Shown here in pieces: positions 10,275 to 18,948 of a stretch of DNA of 64,000 bases (positions are counted from its first letter, which is position 1; every line of letters starts with the position of its first letter). Position numbers and translations under genes: made by a program. Origin of the DNA: Desulfobacter hydrogenophilus (GTDB lineage Bacteria; Desulfobacterota; Desulfobacteria; Desulfobacterales; Desulfobacteraceae); contig NZ_CP036313.1 in the NCBI RefSeq assembly GCF_004319545.1, positions 2,730,501 through 2,794,500 of the forward strand, in the 5' to 3' direction. A model generated the notes under the pieces. That model saw only the letters and a program-made list of their open reading frames with translations, ran no database searches and had not been told where the DNA came from.

Positions 10275-11207
10275 TTAATTACATATATAAAAGGGGTTTG
10301 CTGTTTTTTTCTCATAATCGATTACTTCGAATGAGCATTCCGACAAATTATACTCCTCGGAAGTACTATGGTTAAAACGGATTGTTTCACTTGTAAATTC
10401 AATTTGAAGCGGAACGGTTACCACTACGTTCTCAGAACAAAGACTTTCTTTTTTAGAAGGGGTATATTTTACCTCTCCACCTGCTTCGTTTCTTAATATT
10501 ATGGCATTTTGGGTGGTGCTTAGCGCTGTCACTTCCCCTTGGTTGCTAAACTGCAAAGAGTTGATATCCCCCATAATACCTTCGGGATCATTATCATACG
10601 CAGATATCGGTCCAATTTTTGTTTCAACAGTATACGGCTCAGCCGGTTCAACCGATTTAACAGAGCCGTCTTCATAAAAGGAGATGCCAACGCGAATAGG
10701 CATTGTGCCCAATGGTGTTTTGGCCTCAACCGTCTCCTGGGGCCATAGGGTGATGCTTCTAATATTGCCGTTTTTATAAAAGACCAGATTAATTATCTTG
10801 GCCTTAATTGTTCCGCAGGGCAGTTTCAACTCAAGGTTCTTGGCCAGGGCATATTCGTCTTTTTCTCCCCAGTAACCGCTTAATTTGCCATTAAGGGGAA
10901 AAATCTTTTTTAAGACTTCATCATCATAAAATATAATAAGTTCCGTGGATATTTTCCCGTAGCTTGTTTCAATGTCAGCTGCCTCCTGGAGCGGCGCTTT
11001 TTTAATATTTCCATTATCATAGAAGGTAATCGGTCTTAATATCCGTCTTCCATGATCATCTACTGAATACTGGGGAATAATGGTTCCGACGGGTGTTTTT
11101 ATTTCAATGCGTTCCGTAAAAATAAGGGAAGCGGGATTGCCGGATGCGTATTTTTCCAGATTCAGATAATCGGTTACTACACCGTATTTTGTCTTCAAGG
11201 CTTCCAT
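10275..11207 (-). CDS. Repeat protein of unknown function downstream of nifB
   Basis: I do not recognise this 310-residue protein. It contains about five copies of a unit of roughly 45-60 residues, each with a T-P-x-G-T-I/M core followed some 15-25 residues later by F-Y-x-[DN]-G-x-[IV]-K (FYDNGNIKK, FYDDEVLKK, FYKNGNIRS, FYEDGSVKS). It has no signal peptide, membrane segment or cysteine motif, so a cytoplasmic beta-rich repeat protein is likely; the second half of the unit recalls MORN/YwqK-type repeats. The ATG at 11207 is preferred over a TTG at 11213 because AAGGGG is correctly spaced for it. It lies 80 bp downstream of nifB on the same strand and is probably cotranscribed. Confidence 0.75.
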   Translation of the reverse strand: MEALKTKYGVVTDYLNLEKYASGNPASLIFTERIEIKTPVGTIIPQYSVDDHGRRILRPITFYDNGNIKKAPLQEAADIETSYGKISTELIIFYDDEVLKKIFPLNGKLSGYWGEKDEYALAKNLELKLPCGTIKAKIINLVFYKNGNIRSITLWPQETVEAKTPLGTMPIRVGISFYEDGSVKSVEPAEPYTVETKIGPISAYDNDPEGIMGDINSLQFSNQGEVTALSTTQNAIILRNEAGGEVKYTPSKKESLCSENVVVTVPLQIEFTSETIRFNHSTSEEYNLSECSFEVIDYEKKTANPFYICN

Positions 11208-11292
11208 TTTCAACCCCTTCTTTTATTGGTGAAAAAATTAACTTTTCTTTGTTTTGGATAGAACATTGCCGAAGGCTTTTTGCCATGGGCGA

Positions 11293-12558
11293 TCAAAATC
11301 CACACCCCATCCCGGCCATGGGACTTTTTTCGTTGCATGCCTGGACATCCCGTTGGACCATGAAGTCCATACTGTGCCCCTCGAAAACGGCTTCGGCAGC
11401 CTCTGCGATTGTTCCGTCCAATTCTAAAATATCGATTTTCTTTTGGCCGAGGATTCGACGCGGGCTGTCACCGAGCCCGGTGACCATCAATGCCCTGCAA
11501 TCACTGAGCATGTCGCTTAAGTCTTCCCAACGCTGTGCACCACCGCCAGGCTTGGGTGTCTTTCGGGCTTCGACAAGATAAATTTCACCATTATATTCTT
11601 GTCCATAGATTAATAATTCTTCTGCTTTTCCAAGGTGTTCATTGACCAGTCGGCCATCAAGGCTGGCAACCGCCACATAAGGTCGCTCATCGCCGTAAAT
11701 TTCGGGCATCTGGGAGCATTCCTGCAGTTTTTCGGTGATTTCCCGGCTATTGTCTTCACCCAGAATGCCCACGGCATCGGCGCGGCAACGTGTGCAATGA
11801 TACATCTGGGGAATATGTTTTGCCGCCTTTTTTCGAATATCTTTTATTAGTGATTTAGACGGTTCTTTCAAATGGCCAAAATTAGACCCCTTATTAGGGT
11901 AAAAAGGGATGCAGTTGAGGACGTCCACCTTCAGTTCAGCCATCTTTTCAGCGATCGCTTCAATATGGCCGTCATTGATTCCCGGTATAATGACGGTGTT
12001 GACTTTGGTAGTGATGTTTTTTTCTTTAAGGCGGGTGATCGCCTCGAGTTGTTTTTCCAGCAAAACCTCGAAGCCAGGTCTGGGGCCTAAAGTTCTCTTA
12101 CCATGACGAACAAAGGAGTACAGTTGTGATCCAATATCAGACTCAACTGCATTTAAAGTGACAGTGACATGTTTGACATTCATCTCGGCCAGGTCATCAA
12201 TATACGGGCCGATACCTAAACCGTTGGTGGCCAAGCAAAGAATCATCTCAGGGTATTGCTTTTTTACCAACTGAAGCGTTTCCATGGTTTCATCGGGATT
12301 GGCAAACGGGTCGCCTGGTCCTGCGATCCCAACAACGGAAATATTCTTTACTTTTTCAAGCACATAATCGAGATAGATCATCGCCTGGCTCGGTTTCAGG
12401 ACCGCACTGGTCACCCCGGGCCGACTTTCATTGACACAGTCGTATTTTCGGTCACAGTAATTGCATTGGATATTACAGCGTGGTGCAACCGGAAGGTGAA
12501 CTCGTCCGTAGATACCTTTCATCTTGGCATTAAAACATGGGTGGTTGGATAGATCCAT
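11293..12558 (-). CDS. nifB: Nitrogenase cofactor biosynthesis protein NifB
   Basis: NifB is the radical-SAM enzyme that builds the 8Fe-9S-C core (NifB-co) of nitrogenase cofactors. The 421-residue product has the N-terminal HPCF motif (residues 6-9), the radical-SAM cluster C28-x3-C32-x2-C35, a further C-x2-C pair (CTRC) in the NifB-typical region, and a C-terminal NifX/NafY-like domain from about residue 290 (VAVASLDGRLVNEHLGKAEELL). No nifHDK genes are in the window, so nifB stands apart from the structural genes here. The start has a GGAGAAAG site. Upstream DNA contains weak sigma-54 and NifA-like signals. The same strand continues into the repeat protein. Confidence 0.93.
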   Translation of the reverse strand: MDLSNHPCFNAKMKGIYGRVHLPVAPRCNIQCNYCDRKYDCVNESRPGVTSAVLKPSQAMIYLDYVLEKVKNISVVGIAGPGDPFANPDETMETLQLVKKQYPEMILCLATNGLGIGPYIDDLAEMNVKHVTVTLNAVESDIGSQLYSFVRHGKRTLGPRPGFEVLLEKQLEAITRLKEKNITTKVNTVIIPGINDGHIEAIAEKMAELKVDVLNCIPFYPNKGSNFGHLKEPSKSLIKDIRKKAAKHIPQMYHCTRCRADAVGILGEDNSREITEKLQECSQMPEIYGDERPYVAVASLDGRLVNEHLGKAEELLIYGQEYNGEIYLVEARKTPKPGGGAQRWEDLSDMLSDCRALMVTGLGDSPRRILGQKKIDILELDGTIAEAAEAVFEGHSMDFMVQRDVQACNEKSPMAGMGCGF

Positions 12559-12598
12559 TTCTTTCTCCTGGGTGTTAAAATGTAAAAATTACGGACAG

Positions 12599-12642
12599 GC
12601 AACGCATCATGCCAGAAAGTAATCATTGTATTGTACGGGACA
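12599..12642 (-). promoter_or_regulatory. Weak sigma-54/NifA-like signals upstream of nifB
   Basis: On the minus strand TGGCATGATGCGTTGC (12599-12614) resembles a -24/-12 element, but the GG-to-GC gap is 11 instead of 10. TGT-N10-ACA, the NifA site pattern, lies at 12627-12642, closer than usual. Each could be chance; together they fit nif control. Confidence 0.3.
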
Positions 12643-13124
12643 CCGAAATCAGAAAGGATCTCATGAAAACGTCTGTAATCCACCCGGACATTATCCTATG
12701 GGAAATACTGATTCACATTGCCTCGCCATTTTGCTTTCAGACTACGGTATTTACCGTCACTCTTACAGCGCCATGAAATCTGTCAACGTAGTTTCATGTT
12801 GATAAATGAGACCAATGCAATAGAAATGCCATGGAATAAGAAAAATGAAAAAGGTGATAAAAACCGCCGAAAATACAGTGGAAAAATATTTTATTCCGTG
12901 GTGGATTGGGAAAAAGAATGGTGTGCGTTTGATTGTTATAACAATATTGTAGCTAATGGCTAACAATTTCGTTGATAATAAAAATGCCGGCATTTAAGGC
13001 GGTATTTTGAATAGATTTCCCTTTTTAACAAAATTGCTTTAGGGACTCGGAAAAAATAAATGCCATAAATTTTACACCGAACTTTTTTTAAGTCCCTAAA
13101 TTTTGCTAAGAAAAATTATAATGA
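12643..13124. other. Non-coding stretch between nifB and mop
   Basis: About 480 bp, A/T-rich, with only short overlapping open frames on both strands that lack ribosome binding sites and family-like sequence. I see no RNA gene, repeat or terminator that I can defend. Confidence 0.5.
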
Positions 13125-13331
13125 TCAGGCATCTATCATAACGCTGGTTGCTTTAATTACAACAGTCACTTCTTTTCCTGCTGCAATTCCTAATTTTTCC
13201 ACTGAGTTGGTTGTAATGGCAGACGCAATCTCTACGCCTGGTGCGATTTCAATGGTGGCCTCAGCCATTACCTGGCCTTTTTTAACTTCCTTGACAGTTC
13301 CCTTAATAAGATTTCTTGCGCTTAACGCCAT
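13125..13331 (-). CDS. mop: Molbindin-like molybdate-binding protein (Mop domain)
   Basis: This 68-residue protein is a single Mop domain: SARNLIKGTVKEVKKGQVMAEATIEI, a central SAITTNSVEKLGI and a C-terminal VVIKATSVMI strand match the oligomeric molbindins that store molybdate or tungstate in the cytoplasm. Length is exactly that of a single-domain molbindin. The ribosome binding site AGGAGAAC precedes the ATG. Its position next to nifB and upstream of a remnant metal-transport cluster suggests a role in molybdenum supply, which is inference. Confidence 0.9.
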   Translation of the reverse strand: MALSARNLIKGTVKEVKKGQVMAEATIEIAPGVEIASAITTNSVEKLGIAAGKEVTVVIKATSVMIDA

Positions 13332-13656
13332 AACAAAGTTCTCCTGTTTATCTACTATTATTAAAACCTTACTTTTGCATGATTCAATACATCTGAATAT
13401 TGCCGACAGTAAGTCCCTTTTATGCGGTGTGGGTATTATATGAGAGCAGGATAGGCTCGTCTCTTTTGTTACAAATTGGGATAATAAATTAAAACTTTTG
13501 AAAAATCAACTGGGAATGATTTTAAAGTTTTTGGGGATGCACCTATCGAACACAAGTTTAGGGTCTATTGTTGACTCTTTCAGAAAATGTATAATCTCGA
13601 TGCTTAATTTTGTAGTTTTTAAACGTCACTTAAAAATTATAGACGACATTGATAAC

Positions 13657-14050
13657 ATGAGAAAAAAAGTCCTTGTCTCTAATATTTGTTATTGTAGCCA
13701 GCCCGCCATCCTCTGGGAAATCATCCGTGATGATGCGGGTTATCCGCCATCTGCAGCAAGACAGCCTTCAGGTTTCGGCATGCAAGATTGATTGTCTTGA
13801 AACTGCGGATGACGCGCGTTACCGTAGTCTGGGCATACCGGTTTGTGTTGGGCTGAGTGACTACATTTGTCCGGATCATTTTTATGTGGCCAATCTGGAA
13901 GAAGTGTGGGATTGGGCAGAAAATCAAAAAACAGATGTGCTGATTCTTGAAACGGCAGGGTTGTGCCACAGATGTGCCCCTGCGGTTCAAGGGTGTTTGA
14001 CCGTATGCGTAGTTGATAATCTGGTGGGTCTTGAATTGACGGAGCCGTGA
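13657..14050 (+). pseudogene. Truncated, frameshifted CobW/HypB-type GTPase-like gene
   Basis: The protein in the frame open from 13673 shows a P-loop PPSSGKSSV, then an ACKIDCLETADDARY segment and DVLILETAGLCHRCAP, the pattern of small metal-trafficking GTP/ATP-binding proteins of the G3E (HypB/CobW/UreG) group. An ATG at 13657 is followed by a run of seven A; with six A the ATG would be in frame and give MRKKSLSLIFVIVASPP, so a one-base slip has broken the start. The reading frame then collapses after VDNLVGLE and meets the tail of an unrelated TonB-dependent receptor, so the C-terminal part is lost. Confidence 0.7.
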
Positions 14051-14253
14051 TATTTGACTTTGATTTGACCTATAAGTCCGGTGCTATTCCCAAGATGAAA
14101 ATCAAAAATCTTGATTTTTCTTTGACGGTCAATAATATTTTTGACAAGGAATATATCAGTATAATCAACACCACTGACTACAAAACACTTGGTTCCACCT
14201 ATCAAACCGGCGCGCCTTTCACGGTTTATGCGTCTGTTTCTGTTACTTTCTAA
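14047..14253 (+). pseudogene. C-terminal remnant of a TonB-dependent receptor
   Basis: About 67 residues with DFSLTVNNIFDKEYIS, YQTGAPFTVYASVSVTF and a terminal Phe, which is the last beta strands of an outer-membrane TonB-dependent receptor. The plug and most of the barrel are absent. It follows the GTPase remnant without a gap, consistent with one deletion joining the two. Confidence 0.75.
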
Positions 14254-14293
14254 CCATGGGCTGACCTGGTCCAACACCCCTTACTCAACTTAA

Positions 14294-14490
14294 TTGGGAC
14301 GTTCATATAAAAGGATTTTGGGATGGACTGGGTTACTGCTGATTCCGCAGATATGGGCAGTGTTAACCGGATTACTGGCGGTTTGTGCAGGCGTTTTCAC
14401 AATCCATGCCACAGCCGTCGGCCGTCTCAACCAAAAACTGTCCCATAATCAGGCTCGTGCCAATGCACTTTACGTGCTCTCAAATAATTT
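14294..14490 (+). pseudogene. Remnant of an MFS transporter
   Basis: The frame encodes a hydrophobic segment ending in TIHATAVGRLNQKLSHNQARANALYVL, which resembles the late cytoplasmic loop of MFS exporters, then turns into unrelated sequence. No start site or complete transporter is present. Confidence 0.6.
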
Positions 14491-14892
14491 TCAGCCTTCT
14501 GTTGCTGACACAATATGTTGTAGTTGGAAAACTTTGCTAAAAGCCATCAATGATAGACTTATGTTGCAAGTGGTCTTAACTAATTGAATTTATAGAGTAT
14601 TCAAGTGACGCTTGTGTGAGTTAGTATCGCTTTGTAATTCAATCCGTTACGACGCATTTGAAAAATCCCAAAAAAACTGGTTACATAATTTTTTCCATCT
14701 TTTTTACCCTCTGTGCTTAAAATTCCAGTTTATATGACAAGCATAACATAGGACTGATAGACAAAGTCAATGCCCCCATTCTTGAAATAAGATTTATCCT
14801 ATAATCATTCCGTTCTTCACAGTTTCTTCATAATAGCGGTGCTATTTTGCCTATCTAAAAGACGTATCCATATGAAGAGGGTTTAATAATCA
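14491..14892. other. Non-coding stretch after the gene remnants
   Basis: About 400 bp with no ORF, terminator or repeat that I can support. It must contain the promoter of the downstream envelope cluster, but no convincing -35/-10 pair was found. Confidence 0.4.
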
Positions 14893-15702
14893 GTGAAGAA
14901 TTATATTATCAGCCGATATTCAGCAGCAGGTCCCTGTATCGGGACAGCTTGCTGTTCCCCCATAAATCGAAGTGGTCGTTTTCCGAAATGCACCCAGATT
15001 CATTCATCCATGGGGCTGTGGATGACGGTTCTTCCACTGTTTATTATTGTTTCGGCCATCGTTTGTGAATACAGCGGGCTGGATATTTGGTGGGAATCAT
15101 TTTTTTTTAATGAATCAACCCATTCCTGGCCCTTCCGGGATCACTGGCTGTTTGAACAGGTGCTTCACGAAGGTGGACGGCTCTTCAATATCTTTGCCGC
15201 AGGGTTGTGGCTTCTGGGCTTTATTACCACTCTTTTGCATAAGCCTTTTAGAAAATATCGGAAGCCCATGCTCTATTTCCTCGTTGCCGCTGCTGCAGGG
15301 CCGATCATTGTCGGTGCCCTCAAGCAAGCAACCCATATTTATACCCCATGGGATATCCTTCCATTTTACGGATCGCTTCCCTATATCCGTCTGTTTGATC
15401 TTGTGCCCAATGGCCTTCCCATAGGACAGGCCTTCCCGGCAGGGCATGCCTCTGGTGGATATACCTTTTTCAGCCTTTATTTTTTGATGCACCAGTTAGG
15501 GGCTTCCGATAAGAAATTGGGTCTTGCTGCCGGATTGTTCCTGGGCGGGGCATACGGATTGGGGCAGCAGGTTCGAGGCGCTCACTTTCCCAGCCACGAT
15601 CTGTTTTCCATGGTCATCTGCTGGTATGCCGCATTTTATGTTTATTATTTGTTTTATCCCAAACAATGGAGAGGATTATTCAATGGCTCTCAACATTTTT
15701 AA
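14893..15702 (+). CDS. PAP2-family membrane phosphatase
   Basis: The 269-residue protein has about six membrane segments and the PAP2 phosphatase motifs: KQATHIYTPWD (variant of the first motif), PAGHASGGYTF (second, with the catalytic His) and RGAHFPSHD (third, with the nucleophilic-relay His and Asp). Relatives dephosphorylate lipid A, undecaprenyl pyrophosphate or phosphatidate at the periplasmic face. A GTG start at 14893 is used; the ATG at 15010 would cut off a short N-terminal tail before the first membrane segment and is a real alternative. It overlaps the next gene by 20 bp, so the two are translationally coupled. Context suggests lipid A or phospholipid head-group remodelling. Confidence 0.88.
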   Translation: MKNYIISRYSAAGPCIGTACCSPINRSGRFPKCTQIHSSMGLWMTVLPLFIIVSAIVCEYSGLDIWWESFFFNESTHSWPFRDHWLFEQVLHEGGRLFNIFAAGLWLLGFITTLLHKPFRKYRKPMLYFLVAAAAGPIIVGALKQATHIYTPWDILPFYGSLPYIRLFDLVPNGLPIGQAFPAGHASGGYTFFSLYFLMHQLGASDKKLGLAAGLFLGGAYGLGQQVRGAHFPSHDLFSMVICWYAAFYVYYLFYPKQWRGLFNGSQHF

Positions 15703-17749
15703 GTCGCCTAATAAATTACCTAAGACACGGTTCCTTCTAATACTTCAACTCTCAATAGTCACTCTTATTGGTTTTGCCTTGATGAGGCTCGTATTGCTGA
15801 TCAGGGCCTGGCCTTTCATTGATGACTTTTCATCTGCCTGGTTTTATATTTTTGGCCAAGGAGTGATATATGACATTGCTTTTACCAGTTATTTTTATAT
15901 TCCTTTTGTCCTTTTTTTTCTTGTCCTGCCCAATAAATGGCTGAGCAGCAAAATATTCAGGTACCTGACCCAGGCCGGATTATTTCTGGTTCTTTATGGT
16001 GTTGGATTTTGCATGGTTGCCGAGTGGTACTTCTGGAGCGAATTTGGCGTGCGGTTCAATTTTATTTCAGTAGATTACCTGGTCTACAGAAGAGAGGTTG
16101 CCGACAATATTTTACAATCCTATCCGGTCTTTTATATCCTGCCGCTTCTTTTCGTTCTTACAGCCATTCTATTTTTTTTCATCCGTCCTGTAGTTTTAAC
16201 GCCCCTTCTCTTAAAGGAGCCTTTTAAAAAACGGGCGGGGATTGCAGGATTGCTGTTGATGCTCCCGCTGTTATCCTTTTTCATGCTTAATCAGTCCCAG
16301 CGGCAGCTTTCCGACAACAACTACGTGAACGAACTGGCGTCCAACGGTCCTTATCAGCTCTTTGCCGCCTTCCGGAACAACCAGCTGGATTACCGGCAGT
16401 TCTATGCGACAGGGAACGACCATGACCTTTCGATCCGTTTAAAAAGCCTGGTTCAGGACAACAGCACACCCAATGACAAAGCCTATAATATTGACAGGTA
16501 TATTGAGGCCCAGGGGCATCCCCAAAAGCTGAACGTCATACTGATTACCGTAGAGAGCCTGAGCGCTGAATATTTGACCCGGTTCGGTCAGAACAACAAT
16601 ATCACGCCGTTCATGGACAACTGGTTCAAGCAGGGACTGCTCTTTACCAATTTTTATGCCACAGGGACCAGGACCACCAGGGGGCTTGAGGCGATTACCC
16701 TGTCCATTCCCCCCACCCCGGGAAGGTCCATTGTCAAGCGTCCGGACAACAGACGAATGTACAGCCTGGGTAAAGTGTTCAAACACTTGGGTTACGATAC
16801 GGCCTTCTTGTACGGCGGCCGGGGTTTTTTCGACAACATGAACACCTTTTTTTCAGGGAACGGGTATAGAATTGTAGACCAGCCCCGTTTGAACACCAGC
16901 GAGATCACATTTAAGAACGCTTGGGGCGTATGTGACGAAGACCTGTACAACCGGACGATCCGTGAAGCCAACAGATCATACAAAGCCCAAAAACCTTTTT
17001 TCTTTCACATCATGACAACCAGTAATCACCAGCCTTTTACCTTTCCTGAGGGCAAGATTGATTTGGCTCCTGGAGAAGGCAAGGGGGGGAGCGGCCGGTT
17101 CGGCGGGGTGAAATATACCGATTATGCCCTGTCACAGTTGATGAAACAGGCAAAGAATCAGCCTTGGTTTAAGGATACAGTGTTTGTCGTGGTGGCGGAT
17201 CATTGCGCCGGCAGCGCCGGAAAAGTCGGTCTTCCGGTTAAAAAATACCATATCCCGATGTTTGTCTATTCGCCAAAATATATCCGGGCCAGACAGGTAG
17301 ATACGCTATCCAGTCAGATCGATCTGGCCCCCACCCTGCTGGCGTTGTTGAACATCTCCTATGAGAGTTTCTTTTTCGGGAAGGATATACTCTCTTCCGA
17401 CTTTAAAGACCGCGCCCTGATCGCCAACTACCAGAAACTGGGGTTGCTAAACAAAGAAGAACTGCTTTTTTTGTCTCCGGGAAAGCGAATCAATCGGATG
17501 GGCCTGGATCAAGAAAATCCCGTTCTTGAAAAAGTATCAAAAGAGTATCCCGGAATCAAAGATCTTATGGCATATTATCAGGGTGCGGATTATGTGTTTA
17601 TCCACCGGTTGAATCGATGGGGACGGCCTTTGAAACGGGTAGCACAAATTAAAGTATCTTCTTTGGATCAAAACACTAAAGAAAAGACAGAGATAGAGAG
17701 GGCTAAAGGTGTTTTGGGCTATTATATTTTATTCTCTGGTAAAATTTAA
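15683..17749 (+). CDS. LtaS/MdoB-type membrane sulfatase-fold phosphotransferase
   Basis: The 688-residue protein has about five N-terminal membrane segments (residues 15-200) and a periplasmic alkaline-phosphatase-superfamily domain with VILITVESLSAEYL (metal-binding Glu), the nucleophile region TGTRTTRGLEA, FFHIMTTSNHQPF and VVVADHCAGSAG (metal-binding Asp-His). Such enzymes move phosphoglycerol or phosphoethanolamine from a phospholipid to glycans or lipid A and release diacylglycerol. The ATG at 15683 is chosen over earlier starts because GAGAGGA sits 8 bp before it. The location between a PAP2 phosphatase and diacylglycerol kinase fits a head-group transfer and diacylglycerol-recycling pathway; acceptor and donor are not known. 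Confidence 0.88.
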   Translation: MALNIFKSPNKLPKTRFLLILQLSIVTLIGFALMRLVLLIRAWPFIDDFSSAWFYIFGQGVIYDIAFTSYFYIPFVLFFLVLPNKWLSSKIFRYLTQAGLFLVLYGVGFCMVAEWYFWSEFGVRFNFISVDYLVYRREVADNILQSYPVFYILPLLFVLTAILFFFIRPVVLTPLLLKEPFKKRAGIAGLLLMLPLLSFFMLNQSQRQLSDNNYVNELASNGPYQLFAAFRNNQLDYRQFYATGNDHDLSIRLKSLVQDNSTPNDKAYNIDRYIEAQGHPQKLNVILITVESLSAEYLTRFGQNNNITPFMDNWFKQGLLFTNFYATGTRTTRGLEAITLSIPPTPGRSIVKRPDNRRMYSLGKVFKHLGYDTAFLYGGRGFFDNMNTFFSGNGYRIVDQPRLNTSEITFKNAWGVCDEDLYNRTIREANRSYKAQKPFFFHIMTTSNHQPFTFPEGKIDLAPGEGKGGSGRFGGVKYTDYALSQLMKQAKNQPWFKDTVFVVVADHCAGSAGKVGLPVKKYHIPMFVYSPKYIRARQVDTLSSQIDLAPTLLALLNISYESFFFGKDILSSDFKDRALIANYQKLGLLNKEELLFLSPGKRINRMGLDQENPVLEKVSKEYPGIKDLMAYYQGADYVFIHRLNRWGRPLKRVAQIKVSSLDQNTKEKTEIERAKGVLGYYILFSGKI

Positions 17750-17850
17750 GAGCGCCTGAATTTCAAAAAGCCCTTCCGAGAAATATCAGATTATTTACCA
17801 GGGGTAGACTATTTACTGGCCCACAACACAATGTCCCGGAGGACCAATAT

Positions 17851-18204
17851 ATGAAAAAAGAAACTGGAATAATTCGACTTATCAAGGCCACTGGATATTC
17901 TCTGGCAGGGCTTAAAGCAGCCTGGACATCAGAAGCGGCCTTCCGCCAGGAGATGATTGTTGCGATCGCGCTCATCCCTGCCGCAATCTTCCTTGGACAA
18001 AGCGGGACGGAGAAGGCGCTGCTGGCATCTTCGCCATTGATCATTTTAGTTGTAGAGCTTTTAAATTCCGGACTGGAGGCCGTAGTGGACCGGACTGGTA
18101 CAGATGTTCACCCTTTGGCAAAACAGGCTAAAGATATGGGATCAGCAGCGGTTTTTGTCAGTATTATCATCACTGTTATGGTATGGACCCTGATTCTGAT
18201 ATAA
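17851..18204 (+). CDS. dgkA: Diacylglycerol kinase
   Basis: This 117-residue protein has three membrane helices and the DgkA signature VELLNSGLEAVVDR, with the AFRQE segment near the first helix. DgkA phosphorylates diacylglycerol to phosphatidate in the inner membrane, recycling the lipid left when head groups are transferred from phospholipids. That fits the LtaS/MdoB-type transferase directly upstream. The ATG is preceded by GGAGGACCAA. It is followed by the two-component pair. Confidence 0.95.
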   Translation: MKKETGIIRLIKATGYSLAGLKAAWTSEAAFRQEMIVAIALIPAAIFLGQSGTEKALLASSPLIILVVELLNSGLEAVVDRTGTDVHPLAKQAKDMGSAAVFVSIIITVMVWTLILI

Positions 18205-18270
18205 AATTTGTTATTTGCCTGTTATCCGGTTATTTTGAAAACCATAGTACCGCTACGGAGAATTCTTGAG

Positions 18271-18948
18271 ATGCATATATTAATAGTCGACGATGATACA
18301 GGGCTGTTAGATCAGCTGAAAACTGCCTTAACAAAAAAACAATATGAGGTGGATATTGCTGAAAACGGAGAGCAGGCCTTAGACAAGATATTTGATGTTC
18401 CCTATGACCTTGTTCTCCTTGATATCATGCTTCCCCGAATGGATGGTTTAAGTGTACTCAACGAGGTCCGTAAAGCAGGAATCGACATGCCCATTCTCAT
18501 GCTGACCGCAAGGAGCGATGTCCAGGACAGGGTCAAGGGATTGGATCATGGCGCAGATGATTATCTGGCTAAGCCCTTTTCCATGGCAGAGCTCATGGCT
18601 CGGATCAGGGCGATGCTCAGGAGGAAAGGGAACCGGACCCCTATGCTTGAGGCTGGACCGGTCTGCCTGGATACTGCCAAACGACAAGTCTCTTTGAATG
18701 GGGAAGAGGTTCATCTGACAGCTAAAGAATTTTCAATTCTTGAATTTCTCTTGCACAATAAGGGCAGTGCCGTATCACGGTTCAATCTGGCAGAGCATAT
18801 ATGGGGCGAGGAGTTCGACCCTTTTTCAATGTCCAATTATGTGGATGTACATATTAAAAATTTGAGGAAAAAACTGACGCCCCATGGAAAGAACCCCATC
18901 ATTAAAACGATTCGGGGCATCGGATTTATTATTGATGAACAGGTATGA
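18271..18948 (+). CDS. OmpR/PmrA-family response regulator
   Basis: The 225-residue protein has an N-terminal receiver (acidic pocket DDD at residues 7-9, phosphorylated D51 in LLDIMLPRMDG, conserved Lys in YLAKPFSMAEL) and a C-terminal winged-helix DNA-binding domain (HLTAKEFSILEFLL, NYVDVHIKNLRKKL). The frame is open from 18208, but MHILIVDDD at 18271 is the family-typical start, with GGAG upstream. The gene overlaps the histidine kinase by 4 bp (ATGA). It probably controls the upstream lipid-modifying genes, in the manner of PmrA, but this is inferred from linkage alone. Confidence 0.93.
   Translation: MHILIVDDDTGLLDQLKTALTKKQYEVDIAENGEQALDKIFDVPYDLVLLDIMLPRMDGLSVLNEVRKAGIDMPILMLTARSDVQDRVKGLDHGADDYLAKPFSMAELMARIRAMLRRKGNRTPMLEAGPVCLDTAKRQVSLNGEEVHLTAKEFSILEFLLHNKGSAVSRFNLAEHIWGEEFDPFSMSNYVDVHIKNLRKKLTPHGKNPIIKTIRGIGFIIDEQV

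Noticed and set aside
12718..12993. Short ORFs on both strands between nifB and mop
   Set aside because: They overlap one another in A/T-rich DNA, lack start signals and show low-complexity composition.
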